From Nocardioides turkmenicus (GTDB lineage Bacteria > Actinomycetota > Actinomycetes > Propionibacteriales > Nocardioidaceae): a stretch of DNA of 64,000 bases. Below the pieces are notes generated by a model. It saw nothing but the letters and a program-made list of their open reading frames with translations. It was not told the DNA's origin and made no database searches. Location: assembly GCF_011045035.1 (NCBI RefSeq), contig NZ_JAALAA010000002.1:124001-188000 (forward strand), given 5' to 3'. The translations under genes were made by a program, and so were the position numbers. Of the stretch, positions 7,424 through 15,122 are shown piece after piece (position 1 is the stretch's first letter; each line of letters begins with the position of its first letter).

Positions 7424-9748
7424 TCAGCGCAGGTCGAACACGGAGTACAGCCCGCCCTTGAAGCGCGGCTGGCCGAGCTGGCGGCGGATGCCCGGGAGGT
7501 CGGCGCGGTAGCGGCGGTCGACGACGAGCCAGTCGACGCCGTAGTCGTCGCGCAGGGTGGCGATCGTCGCCCGCGACGGCCGGGTGATGGCCGCGTCGTT
7601 GGCCGCGAGCAGCTCGGGGTCCCAGAAGGGCAGGTAGGCCGAGTTGTTGAGGTCGGTCGACGGCTGCCCGACGACGAGCGGGTCGATGTAGGCCCAGCCC
7701 TCAACGAGCACCCGGCGTTCGGCGTACGCCGCGATCCAGAAGTTCCTGCGGTCGCAGTCGGGCACGGGCAGCCCGATGCAGTGGGCGTTGGTCGCGATCA
7801 GCTCGTCCGGCTGCGAGTGCTCGCGGACGAACCGGGCGGCCGCGATCCCACCAGGTCCGATGATGTCGGTGTCGGGAGCCCGGGAGAGCGAGGGGCCGAC
7901 CACGGCGAGGGCCGTGGTCTGCGGTGCGCCGGCGAGCACGACTCCCAGCATCAGCGCGACGACCGCCGGGATCGCCGCGATCGTGGCGCGCCTGGCGTAC
8001 ACCAGCACGAGGACGACCGCGACGGCGAGCACCAGCAGCCCGATCGCGAGCTGGGTCAGCAACGTCGACGTGAAGACCGAGCCGGTGGCGGGCATCTTGC
8101 CGCCCACGATCAGCCTCACGGCCACCATCGCGAGCCAGCCGAGAGCGGCGCAGCCGAGGATGCGTACGACGTCGCGCCGTGACAGCTCGACGGGGAGGAG
8201 GTCCGAGAGCGCGACGGCGGTGGCCACGGCGAAGAAGCCGGCGGCACCCAAGAGGAAGTACGCCTGGCTCAGCGCCGGGTGGCTCAGGACCATCAGCGCA
8301 CCGGCACCAGCAGCCCATGGGCCGACCAGGAACACGAGCTCGGGGCGGCGCCAGCCGCCGCGACCCAGGGCGATGATCAGCGGTACGGCGCCGAGGGCGA
8401 ACCCGACGGTGAAGCAGATCCAGATCGAGACCGGCGCGGACCCGGGAAGGGTCTCCCCCTCCGGCAGCATCAGGATGCCCAGCCGTTGGACGGTGCTCCC
8501 GTTGATGTCGATCGTCGTCGCTCGGGTGCCGCCGCCGTAGAACACCTGCTGCGCGACCAGGAAGACGGCCACGGCCGACCCGAACAGGGTCGCAAGGGTG
8601 CGGACCATCTGCTTGCGGCGCAGCACGGCAGCGACGACCAGCGCGAGCAGCAGGGCGGCGATGACCGTCGGCAGGGCCGAGGACTTCGCGCCGGCCACGG
8701 CGACCATGACGGCCACCGTCAGCAGCCACGGCCGCCATCGCCACCGTTCCCGCCGGATCATCTCGACGATCAGCACCATCAGGACCATCTGGAGCGGCAT
8801 CACGAACGCGTGCGTCGGGCTGTAGAAGGCACGGGTGACTGAGTCGAAGGCGAGCTGCGCGGGAGCGACCAGGCTCGTCCAGCCGAAGAAGTCCGGAGTG
8901 GCACCCATGGCGAGGACGAGGGCAGCGACGAAGCCGGTCCACGGCCGTCCGGTGAGGCGGGTGGCTGCTGCGTACGCTCCTGCGACGGTGAGCAGCACGA
9001 GCAACCCGATCGACAGGCTGCGCATGAGCACGATGAGCTCGATATGGGTGACCGTCGCCGCCGACGCCAGGTGGACGTAGACCAGCCAGTGATAGAAGAG
9101 CGGGGTGCCCTCGACCCACGGCATCTGGGCGGGAAAGTGGTGCAGCAGGTCGCCGGCGATGGCGAGGTGGAATGGCTCGTCGACGTACGGCGCCCGCAAC
9201 GCGTCGAGGGGTCGGTAGGTCCACATCTGCTTGGTGACCAGCAGAATCTGTACGCAGGCCACCGCCGCCCCGGCCCACGACCACAGGCTCGCCCGCCCGA
9301 CCACGACCGGACCGACCCGCCGGCGGCGCCGGAGCACGACCAGCGTGACGACCAGCACCGCGACCGGGTAGCCGTAGATCAGCGGCGTGAGGTCGAACAG
9401 CCGCAGCAGGAGATAGACCGGGATCTCGAGGACGAGCCCGAGGATGGTGCCGAGCACCAGGTCGTTGCCGAGCCCCGGTCCAGGTCCGGCGACCGACCGC
9501 CACACCACGGTGCCGGGGAAGGTGAGGAACGCCAGGACGTACCCGGTGAAGAGCAGAGCATCACCGACAGCGACGCCGGCCACGACCATCGCGAGCACGA
9601 GAGTCAGAGCAACGACGAGCACCCCCGGGAGCAGCCCGGACCAGGATCCTCCGGAGAGCGCGCGGCCCGAGAACAGGCGGTCCGAGGAGGGCTTTGGGTC
9701 ACGGGCGGCGCCCACGGTTGCCGGGTCTGCAGTCACGCGGGCGATCAT
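7424..9748 (-). CDS. Large multi-pass membrane protein, GT-C glycosyltransferase-like
   Basis: 774 residues. A short cytoplasmic N-terminus is followed by many hydrophobic helices and a soluble C-terminal ~130 residues. The first large loop carries YVDEPFHLAIAGDLLHHFP, an acidic DE pair placed as in GT-C enzymes that use polyprenyl-phosphate sugars. The layout suggests an arabinosyl/mannosyl-transferase-like membrane enzyme exporting sugars to the outer face, but no specific family is certain. It is divergent from the GtrB-like gene at 9810, whose product could supply a lipid-linked donor. Start ATG 9748 gives a compact N-terminus; the GTG at 9736 is possible. Confidence 0.6.
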   Translation of the reverse strand: MIARVTADPATVGAARDPKPSSDRLFSGRALSGGSWSGLLPGVLVVALTLVLAMVVAGVAVGDALLFTGYVLAFLTFPGTVVWRSVAGPGPGLGNDLVLGTILGLVLEIPVYLLLRLFDLTPLIYGYPVAVLVVTLVVLRRRRRVGPVVVGRASLWSWAGAAVACVQILLVTKQMWTYRPLDALRAPYVDEPFHLAIAGDLLHHFPAQMPWVEGTPLFYHWLVYVHLASAATVTHIELIVLMRSLSIGLLVLLTVAGAYAAATRLTGRPWTGFVAALVLAMGATPDFFGWTSLVAPAQLAFDSVTRAFYSPTHAFVMPLQMVLMVLIVEMIRRERWRWRPWLLTVAVMVAVAGAKSSALPTVIAALLLALVVAAVLRRKQMVRTLATLFGSAVAVFLVAQQVFYGGGTRATTIDINGSTVQRLGILMLPEGETLPGSAPVSIWICFTVGFALGAVPLIIALGRGGWRRPELVFLVGPWAAGAGALMVLSHPALSQAYFLLGAAGFFAVATAVALSDLLPVELSRRDVVRILGCAALGWLAMVAVRLIVGGKMPATGSVFTSTLLTQLAIGLLVLAVAVVLVLVYARRATIAAIPAVVALMLGVVLAGAPQTTALAVVGPSLSRAPDTDIIGPGGIAAARFVREHSQPDELIATNAHCIGLPVPDCDRRNFWIAAYAERRVLVEGWAYIDPLVVGQPSTDLNNSAYLPFWDPELLAANDAAITRPSRATIATLRDDYGVDWLVVDRRYRADLPGIRRQLGQPRFKGGLYSVFDLR

Positions 9749-9809
9749 GCCAACAAAACGACTACACGGAGTACACCGAAGACCCTCCGGATGCGCTATT
9801 TTCCTAGCG

Positions 9810-10808
9810 ATGTCCCTCACCCACACTGTCTCCGTCGTGATCCCGGTCTACCGCGGTGCCGACACGCTTCCGGACCTGGTGAGCGAGATCGTCGATCTCG
9901 CGGAGCCGTTCGTCACGACGGACGGGCACCAGGGGCGTATCGCCGAGATCCTGCTGGTCCACGACCACGGCCCGGACACCTCGGATCTGGCGATCCGGCA
10001 GCTCGCCGAGAAGTACGACAACGTCCGCCCGATCTGGCTGAGCCGCAACTTCGGCCAGCACGCCGCGACCCTCGCCGGCCTGGCGTCGTCGGGCTCGGAC
10101 TGGATCGTCACGATGGACGAGGACGGCCAGCACGACCCGGCCTACATCGGGCCGATGCTCGACACCGCGCTCCGGGAGCGGGCCGCCCTCGTCTACGCCC
10201 GCCCCACCAACCTCGCGCCCCACGGTCCGGTACGCAACCTGACCTCGCGCGGCTCGAAGGCCGTCGTCGACCGGCTCATGCCCGGCGGGAGCGCGCGGCA
10301 GTTCAACAGCTTCCGGCTGATCCTGGGCGAGTACGGCCGGAGCGTGTCCGCCTACGCCGCCAACGGGGTCTACCTCGACGTCGCGCTGAGCTGGGTGATC
10401 TCGGACGTCGCGACCTGCCCCGTGGAGCTGCGCGAGGAGGGCGAGCGGCCCTCGGGCTACAACTACCGCTCCCTGATGTCCCACTTCTGGCGGATGGTGC
10501 TCACCGGCGGCACCCGGCTGCTGCGGGTGGTCAGCATCTGCGGAGCGCTGCTCGCCGCCTCCGGCATCGTCCTCGCGGTCGCGCTCGTCGTCGCCCGCCT
10601 CGCCGGCGGGGTCCCGGTCCAGGGCTGGACCTCGCTGATGGCGGCTGTGCTGGTCTGCTCCGGGGCCATCATGCTGACTCTCGGAGTGATCGCCGAATAC
10701 CTCGGTGTCGCGGTCAACATGGCCATGGGCAAGCCGCTCTACGTCATCGTCAGCGATCCCGCGAACGGCCCGCTCCGTGATGGGCCGCTACCTGGTCGCG
10801 CCGAGTGA
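9810..10808 (+). CDS. GtrB/ArnC-like polyprenyl-phosphate glycosyltransferase (GT2)
   Basis: 332 residues. A GT2 catalytic domain (SVVIPVYRGADTLPDLV; MDEDGQHDP as the DxD-containing strand; LSRNFGQHAATLAG) is followed by two C-terminal transmembrane helices (about 240-262 and 277-300), the layout of GtrB, ArnC and Dpm1-type enzymes that load a sugar onto undecaprenyl phosphate at the inner membrane face. The nucleotide-sugar donor is unknown. The ATG at 9810 has no convincing Shine-Dalgarno sequence and could be leaderless. Its GTGA stop overlaps the next gene by four bases, opening a run of three coupled genes. Confidence 0.8.
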   Translation: MSLTHTVSVVIPVYRGADTLPDLVSEIVDLAEPFVTTDGHQGRIAEILLVHDHGPDTSDLAIRQLAEKYDNVRPIWLSRNFGQHAATLAGLASSGSDWIVTMDEDGQHDPAYIGPMLDTALRERAALVYARPTNLAPHGPVRNLTSRGSKAVVDRLMPGGSARQFNSFRLILGEYGRSVSAYAANGVYLDVALSWVISDVATCPVELREEGERPSGYNYRSLMSHFWRMVLTGGTRLLRVVSICGALLAASGIVLAVALVVARLAGGVPVQGWTSLMAAVLVCSGAIMLTLGVIAEYLGVAVNMAMGKPLYVIVSDPANGPLRDGPLPGRAE

Positions 10809-11809
10809 CCGGCCACCCGTCCCCGTCCAGACCGCCCACGCTCGTCGTCGGCGGTGGCGGCCTGCTCGGTCGCCACGTGGCCACCGCCCTGGAGCGCTCC
10901 GGCGCACCCGTGCGGATGGTGAGCGTGCCCTGGCACGACCCGGTCGCCGCGCGCGACGTCCTGAGATCGGAGCTCACCTCCTTCGTCGCCTCGGCGACGG
11001 ACGGCCGCGTCAACGTCGCCTGGTGCGCGGGCGCCGGGATCGTGGCCACCCCGGCCGACGAGCTCGAGACCGAGGTGACGCTCTTCCGTGAGGTGCTCAC
11101 CGACCTGCGAGCGGCGCTGCGGCCCGACACCCGGGCCGCGTTCTTCTTTGCCTCCTCCGCTGGCGGGGTCTACGCCGGCTCGGCCGATCCGCCGTTCACC
11201 GAGCTCTCCGAGCCGCGCCCGCTGGTGGCGTACGGCTCGGCCAAGCTGGCCATGGAGGAGGCGCTGACCGCGTTCTGCGCCGAGACCGGGTCGGTGGCGC
11301 TCCTCGGCCGGATCACAAATCTCTACGGACCGGGCCAGAAGCTCTCCAAGCCGCAGGGCCTCGTCTCCCAGCTGTGCCTAGCTCAGCTGCGCGGCACGCC
11401 GCTGCCGGTCCGGGTCTCCTTCGACACGATCCGGGACTATCTCTACGTCGGCGACTGCGCCGAGATGATCGTCGAGGCCCTCGACGGGCTTCACGAGCAC
11501 GCCCAGCGCTCCGGATCGAACGCCGTCGTCAAGATCCTGGCCGCCGGCACCGGCGTGACCCTCGCGGCCGTCATCGGCGAGATCAACCGCATCTTCAGGC
11601 GCCGGGCGAGGCTGCGCATCCCGGGAGCGGACTCCCCCGGCCAGGTACGCGACCTCCGCGTCCGCAGCGTCGTGTGGCCCGAGCTCGGGCGACGGGCACG
11701 AACACCGTTCGCCGTCGGCGTGCGTCGCACCGCCGATGACGTCGCGCTGACCTACGCTGCTGGCACGTCCGCCCTTCCGACTCACGTGAGCGAGATCTCC
11801 ATCCGATGA
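10805..11809 (+). CDS. NAD-dependent epimerase/dehydratase (extended SDR)
   Basis: 334 residues. The Rossmann entry is LVVGGGGLLGRHV, a glycine-rich variant of GxxGxxG. The SSAGG...YGSAKLAME part gives the S..Y-x3-K catalytic set, and ITNLYGPGQ and FDTIRDYLYVGD are typical of nucleotide-sugar epimerases/dehydratases. The exact sugar reaction is not readable. It overlaps the upstream GtrB-like gene (GTGA) and the downstream methyltransferase (ATGA) by four bases each. It may make or modify the sugar that the upstream enzyme loads on lipid; that is an inference from position. Confidence 0.8.
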   Translation: MTGHPSPSRPPTLVVGGGGLLGRHVATALERSGAPVRMVSVPWHDPVAARDVLRSELTSFVASATDGRVNVAWCAGAGIVATPADELETEVTLFREVLTDLRAALRPDTRAAFFFASSAGGVYAGSADPPFTELSEPRPLVAYGSAKLAMEEALTAFCAETGSVALLGRITNLYGPGQKLSKPQGLVSQLCLAQLRGTPLPVRVSFDTIRDYLYVGDCAEMIVEALDGLHEHAQRSGSNAVVKILAAGTGVTLAAVIGEINRIFRRRARLRIPGADSPGQVRDLRVRSVVWPELGRRARTPFAVGVRRTADDVALTYAAGTSALPTHVSEISIR

Positions 11810-12600
11810 CCGAGCTGGGCATGCTGCTGGGCACCCGGGCGGGTGGGTCTCCGTCGATCGCCCAGGGTGACTACTGGTGGTACCGGGCGCGCACCCGCAT
11901 CCTCGAGACCGTCATGAAGCCGTACGTCGGCACCCCACGCCGCCTCCTCGATGTCGGCAGCGCGGACGGACCGAGCGTGACCTGGCTCGAGGGCACCGCC
12001 GAGCACCACGTCTCGCTCGACGTCGACCCGCGCGGTCTGGCCGCCGGCGGCGTGTGCGGCTCCGCGACCGGGCTGCCCTTCGCCGACGGCTCCTTCGACG
12101 TGGTCGCCGCCTTCGACGTCATCGAGCACTGCGAGCCCGAGGCCACCGCCCTCGCGGAGATCGCGCGCGTCCTCGCCCCCGGTGGCCGGTTCCTGATGTC
12201 GGTGCCGGCGTACGACTGGGCCTGGACCAGCCACGACGACCACAACCACCACCACCGGCGCTACACGCGGCGGCGGGCGGTGGACGCGGTCAGGGCGGCC
12301 GGGCTGTCGCCGGTGCGTGCGACGTACGGCTTCGCGGGGACGTTCCCGATGTTCGCGGCCCAGCGGCTGGTCACGCGGTTCAAGGAGCGCGGCACTGCCC
12401 AGCAGCTTCCCAGCGGCGGCGTCGCGCCGCTCCCCGAGGTGTCGCCCGCGATCGAGAAGGTCCTGCTCGGCGCGAGCCGCATCGACGAGCGGCTGCTGCC
12501 CAGGATCGATCTGGCATTCGGGTCTTCGGTCCTGGTGGTCGCGGTCAAGTCCGACCCGGAACCGCACATACACTCAGACATGCCTCGGCGTGCGACCTGA
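11806..12600 (+). CDS. SAM-dependent class I methyltransferase
   Basis: 264 residues. Motif I is LLDVGSADGPSVTWLEG (a variant of E/DxGxGxG), followed by the acidic VSLDVDPRG, FADGSFDVVAAFDVIEH and the post-motif RVLAPGGRFLMSVPAY, the Methyltransf_11 layout. After the fold is DDHNHHHRRYTRR, a His/Arg-rich stretch common in methyltransferases of O-antigen clusters. Probable substrate: a sugar hydroxyl or lipid-linked glycan, from its place in the glycan locus. ATGA overlap with the upstream SDR shows translational coupling. There is no sign of truncation. Confidence 0.8.
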   Translation: MTELGMLLGTRAGGSPSIAQGDYWWYRARTRILETVMKPYVGTPRRLLDVGSADGPSVTWLEGTAEHHVSLDVDPRGLAAGGVCGSATGLPFADGSFDVVAAFDVIEHCEPEATALAEIARVLAPGGRFLMSVPAYDWAWTSHDDHNHHHRRYTRRRAVDAVRAAGLSPVRATYGFAGTFPMFAAQRLVTRFKERGTAQQLPSGGVAPLPEVSPAIEKVLLGASRIDERLLPRIDLAFGSSVLVVAVKSDPEPHIHSDMPRRAT

Positions 12601-12639
12601 GCGGGCCGATTCAGGCCGCTAGATCTCGGAGACTGACAT

Positions 12640-13479
12640 TTGGACACGAGCAATCACTGGTACGGACACGCACACATCCTGTCCGAGTACTGCGGGCTCT
12701 CCTTCGAGGAGCCCCGCACGATCTGGGGTGTGCTCCAGCACGGCTGGAACCTCCTCCACGGCTTCGGCCCCGGCCACGAGCCGCCCTACGGCTTCCCCAA
12801 GTTCGTCTGGTCCCACGCGAACCTGCGCCGCGGACAGGCGATCGGCTGGCGCGACTACGCCGTGATCGGCGCTCCGTGGAACTACCTGCTCGAGCTCAAG
12901 AAGGACGTCGAGCCGATTCCCGACCCTGCCGAGCGCGAGGGCACCATCTTCTACCCGTTCCACACCTGGGACCACGGTGAGGTCAGCGGCGACCACGACC
13001 GGCTGATCGCGGAGATCAAGGACACCGAGGAAGGCCCGGTCACCGTCTGCCTGTACTGGATCGAGTACGACATGCCGGAGATCCGTCGCCGCTACGAGGA
13101 CGCCGGCTTCCGGGTCATCTGCCACGGCAAGCGCGGCACGCTGCGCCAGGGCACGGACAAGCGCTTCCTCCACAAGCAGTACGCCGAGCAGATCCGCCAC
13201 CGCCGGGTCGCCTCCAACCGGCTGACCACGGCGATCTTCTACGGCGCGTCGGTCGGCGCCGAGGTCGCTGTCTACGGCGACCCGATGACCTTCGCCGACG
13301 TCAGGGACGCGAGCGTCCGGGACGGGAACGAGCAGGCCAGGCGTCTGTTTCCTGAGTTCCATGGCGTCGAGACCGACGCCGAGGCCGTACGCGCCACGAC
13401 CGTGCAGGAGCTCGGGCTGGACTCGATGGCGTCGCCGGCCGAGCTGCGCGCGCTCTTCGGATGGGAGATCACTGGATGA
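12640..13479 (+). CDS. Uncharacterised glycan-locus protein (possible GT-B-like transferase)
   Basis: 279 residues, not recognised as a defined family. Conserved-looking pieces are YGHAHILSEYCGL, GVLQHGW near the N-terminus, FYPFHTWDH in the middle and VASNRLTTAIFYGASVGAEV followed by VYGDPM near the end. The QHG and S-N-x-x-x-T-A pattern with a nucleotide-loop-like GASVGAEV recalls GT-B glycosyltransferases, but this is weak. Start is a TTG at 12640, chosen because GGAGA at 12628-12632 stands seven bases upstream and no ATG/GTG fits. No signal peptide or membrane helix. The ATGA overlap with the following methyltransferase-like gene suggests they act together. Confidence 0.6.
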   Translation: MDTSNHWYGHAHILSEYCGLSFEEPRTIWGVLQHGWNLLHGFGPGHEPPYGFPKFVWSHANLRRGQAIGWRDYAVIGAPWNYLLELKKDVEPIPDPAEREGTIFYPFHTWDHGEVSGDHDRLIAEIKDTEEGPVTVCLYWIEYDMPEIRRRYEDAGFRVICHGKRGTLRQGTDKRFLHKQYAEQIRHRRVASNRLTTAIFYGASVGAEVAVYGDPMTFADVRDASVRDGNEQARRLFPEFHGVETDAEAVRATTVQELGLDSMASPAELRALFGWEITG

Positions 13480-15092
13480 ACGACGTCGACACCGCCTCGA
13501 CGACCACCTACGGCGTCATCGCCGGGGACATGTACGACTGGTCCGACCTGGCCGATGCCCGCACCCTCCCCCGAGGACCGGTCCTGACCCGGCTCGCGGT
13601 CGCGACGGCGAGCGGCGCGTCCCACCTGCTCGTCGTCGGCCCGCACGACCTCGACCTGCTGGATGCAGCCGTCGGTCGAGCCGCGGCGACGACCGTCCTC
13701 CTCCGCGCGCACTCCGACGCCGAGACCGTGTCCGGGCGGTACGCCGCCGGCTCGGTCGACGTCGTCTGCGGTGACCTGCGTTCCTGGACGCCGGACCGAC
13801 CGGTCGACGCCGTGCTCGCGCTGGACGGCTTCGGACGGGTCGCGACGATCGACTCGGCCCCGGCGGACTGGCACGCGATCTCCGACCACCTCGCCGGCGT
13901 CGCGACGCCCGAGGCTCGTCTGGCCGTGGCCGTCCCCAACCCGGCCTCACCGCTCGCACAGCTCAGGGCCGTCGCACCCGAGGCCGCCAACGACAACACC
14001 GCCTGGTCGTTCCCGGTCCACGACCGGTCGATCCCGCGGAGCCTCGCGGACGCCGCCGCGCGGTTCGAGGGTCGCGGACACACGCTGTGGCCCGAGGTCG
14101 ACGCTCCGACGCTGGCGGCGGTACCCGAGGCCTGTTCGATGGCGCTCGCCATCGCCCACGGCCGCCCGTCCGACACCCCCACGCTGCGCGAGGTCCAGCC
14201 GGCGCTGGGCCAGGCGCTGGACACGCTGGGAGCCGCGGCAGCCGCCGGCGGATGGCTGGTCACCCGGGGCCTCGCCCCGGTCCCGAGCGTCCTCGGTGTC
14301 GATCGCACCGGCGAGGAGACGACCTGGGTCGCTGCCGAGCGGTCGTGGCTGGTCGAGGCCATGCGCGACTCGGCACGGCGCGATGCGTCGGGCCTTCGCC
14401 GCCACGTACGCCTGCTGCGCGACGCGGTGGACGGCGCCCCCGAGCGATGGTGCGGTCTCCAGGTCGACGAGATCGGCCTCGACGCCGGCGTCGTCGTCCC
14501 CGTCCACGAGTCAGCCGTGAAGCTGGCCGAGTCCGCCGACGAGATCTTCCTGGGGCTGCTGGACGAGCTGGCCGCCTTCCTCTGCGTGACCGGGTGGCGC
14601 CACCCCTGGCCCGCCGGTCGCGGCCGCGACGAGCTCACCGTCCTGCTCGCGGCGACCATCGACATGACGGTGACCCCGGCCGACGTACGCCAGGTGCGCC
14701 GCCGGCGGGAGTCCGCACTCGCGTCGACCGGGATGACACCCGTGGTCGCGTCCCGTCCGGTCAGCACGGACGCCGACCCGAGCGAACGGCAGAAGCTGAA
14801 GGACGAGAACGAGGCGCTGCGCGGACAGGTCACCTGGTTCAAGCAGCAGATGCGCCAGCGTCAGACGATGACCCACGAGGTCCGGATGGCAGCCCGGCGC
14901 GACGTCGCGGCCCTCAACAGTCGCATCAAGGAGCTGGAGGAGCAGCTGAGCGCCGGCCGGGCGACGCCGGTCAGCAGGGTGTCCAAGCGGGCGTCAGACC
15001 TGCTCAGGCGGGTCCGCGGCCGCTGCGCACGCGTCCCCGGGGCTCGGCGCGCGGCTCGTCTGCTCAGAAGGGTCCTCGGCGGCCGTCGCTAG
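13476..15092 (+). CDS. Methyltransferase-like protein with C-terminal coiled coil
   Basis: 538 residues. The N-terminal ~150 residues look like a divergent Rossmann/SAM domain (LLVVGPHDLDLLDAA; VDAVLALDGFGRVA; ARLAVAVPNP). A long middle region is unassigned. From about residue 430 there is a predicted coiled coil (ERQKLKDENEALRGQ, then IKELEEQL), ending in an Arg-rich tail RRAARLLRRVLGGRR. Glycan clusters often encode coiled-coil scaffolds that measure or tether polymer enzymes, which would fit, but this is a guess. ATGA overlap with the preceding gene. Transcription probably ends at the hairpin starting one base after the stop. Confidence 0.6.
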   Translation: MNDVDTASTTTYGVIAGDMYDWSDLADARTLPRGPVLTRLAVATASGASHLLVVGPHDLDLLDAAVGRAAATTVLLRAHSDAETVSGRYAAGSVDVVCGDLRSWTPDRPVDAVLALDGFGRVATIDSAPADWHAISDHLAGVATPEARLAVAVPNPASPLAQLRAVAPEAANDNTAWSFPVHDRSIPRSLADAAARFEGRGHTLWPEVDAPTLAAVPEACSMALAIAHGRPSDTPTLREVQPALGQALDTLGAAAAAGGWLVTRGLAPVPSVLGVDRTGEETTWVAAERSWLVEAMRDSARRDASGLRRHVRLLRDAVDGAPERWCGLQVDEIGLDAGVVVPVHESAVKLAESADEIFLGLLDELAAFLCVTGWRHPWPAGRGRDELTVLLAATIDMTVTPADVRQVRRRRESALASTGMTPVVASRPVSTDADPSERQKLKDENEALRGQVTWFKQQMRQRQTMTHEVRMAARRDVAALNSRIKELEEQLSAGRATPVSRVSKRASDLLRRVRGRCARVPGARRAARLLRRVLGGRR

Positions 15093-15122
15093 GCCGGTCA
15101 CGCCTCGCTGGGCGTGACCGGC
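15093..15122. terminator. Perfect 12-bp hairpin between convergent glycan genes
   Basis: Arms 15093-15104 (GCCGGTCACGCC) and 15111-15122 with a six-base loop. It starts right after the + strand stop at 15092 and covers the last codons of the - strand GT2 gene that ends at 15098. It has no T-run, as is common in high-GC actinobacteria, and is placed to stop transcription from both sides. Confidence 0.75.
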
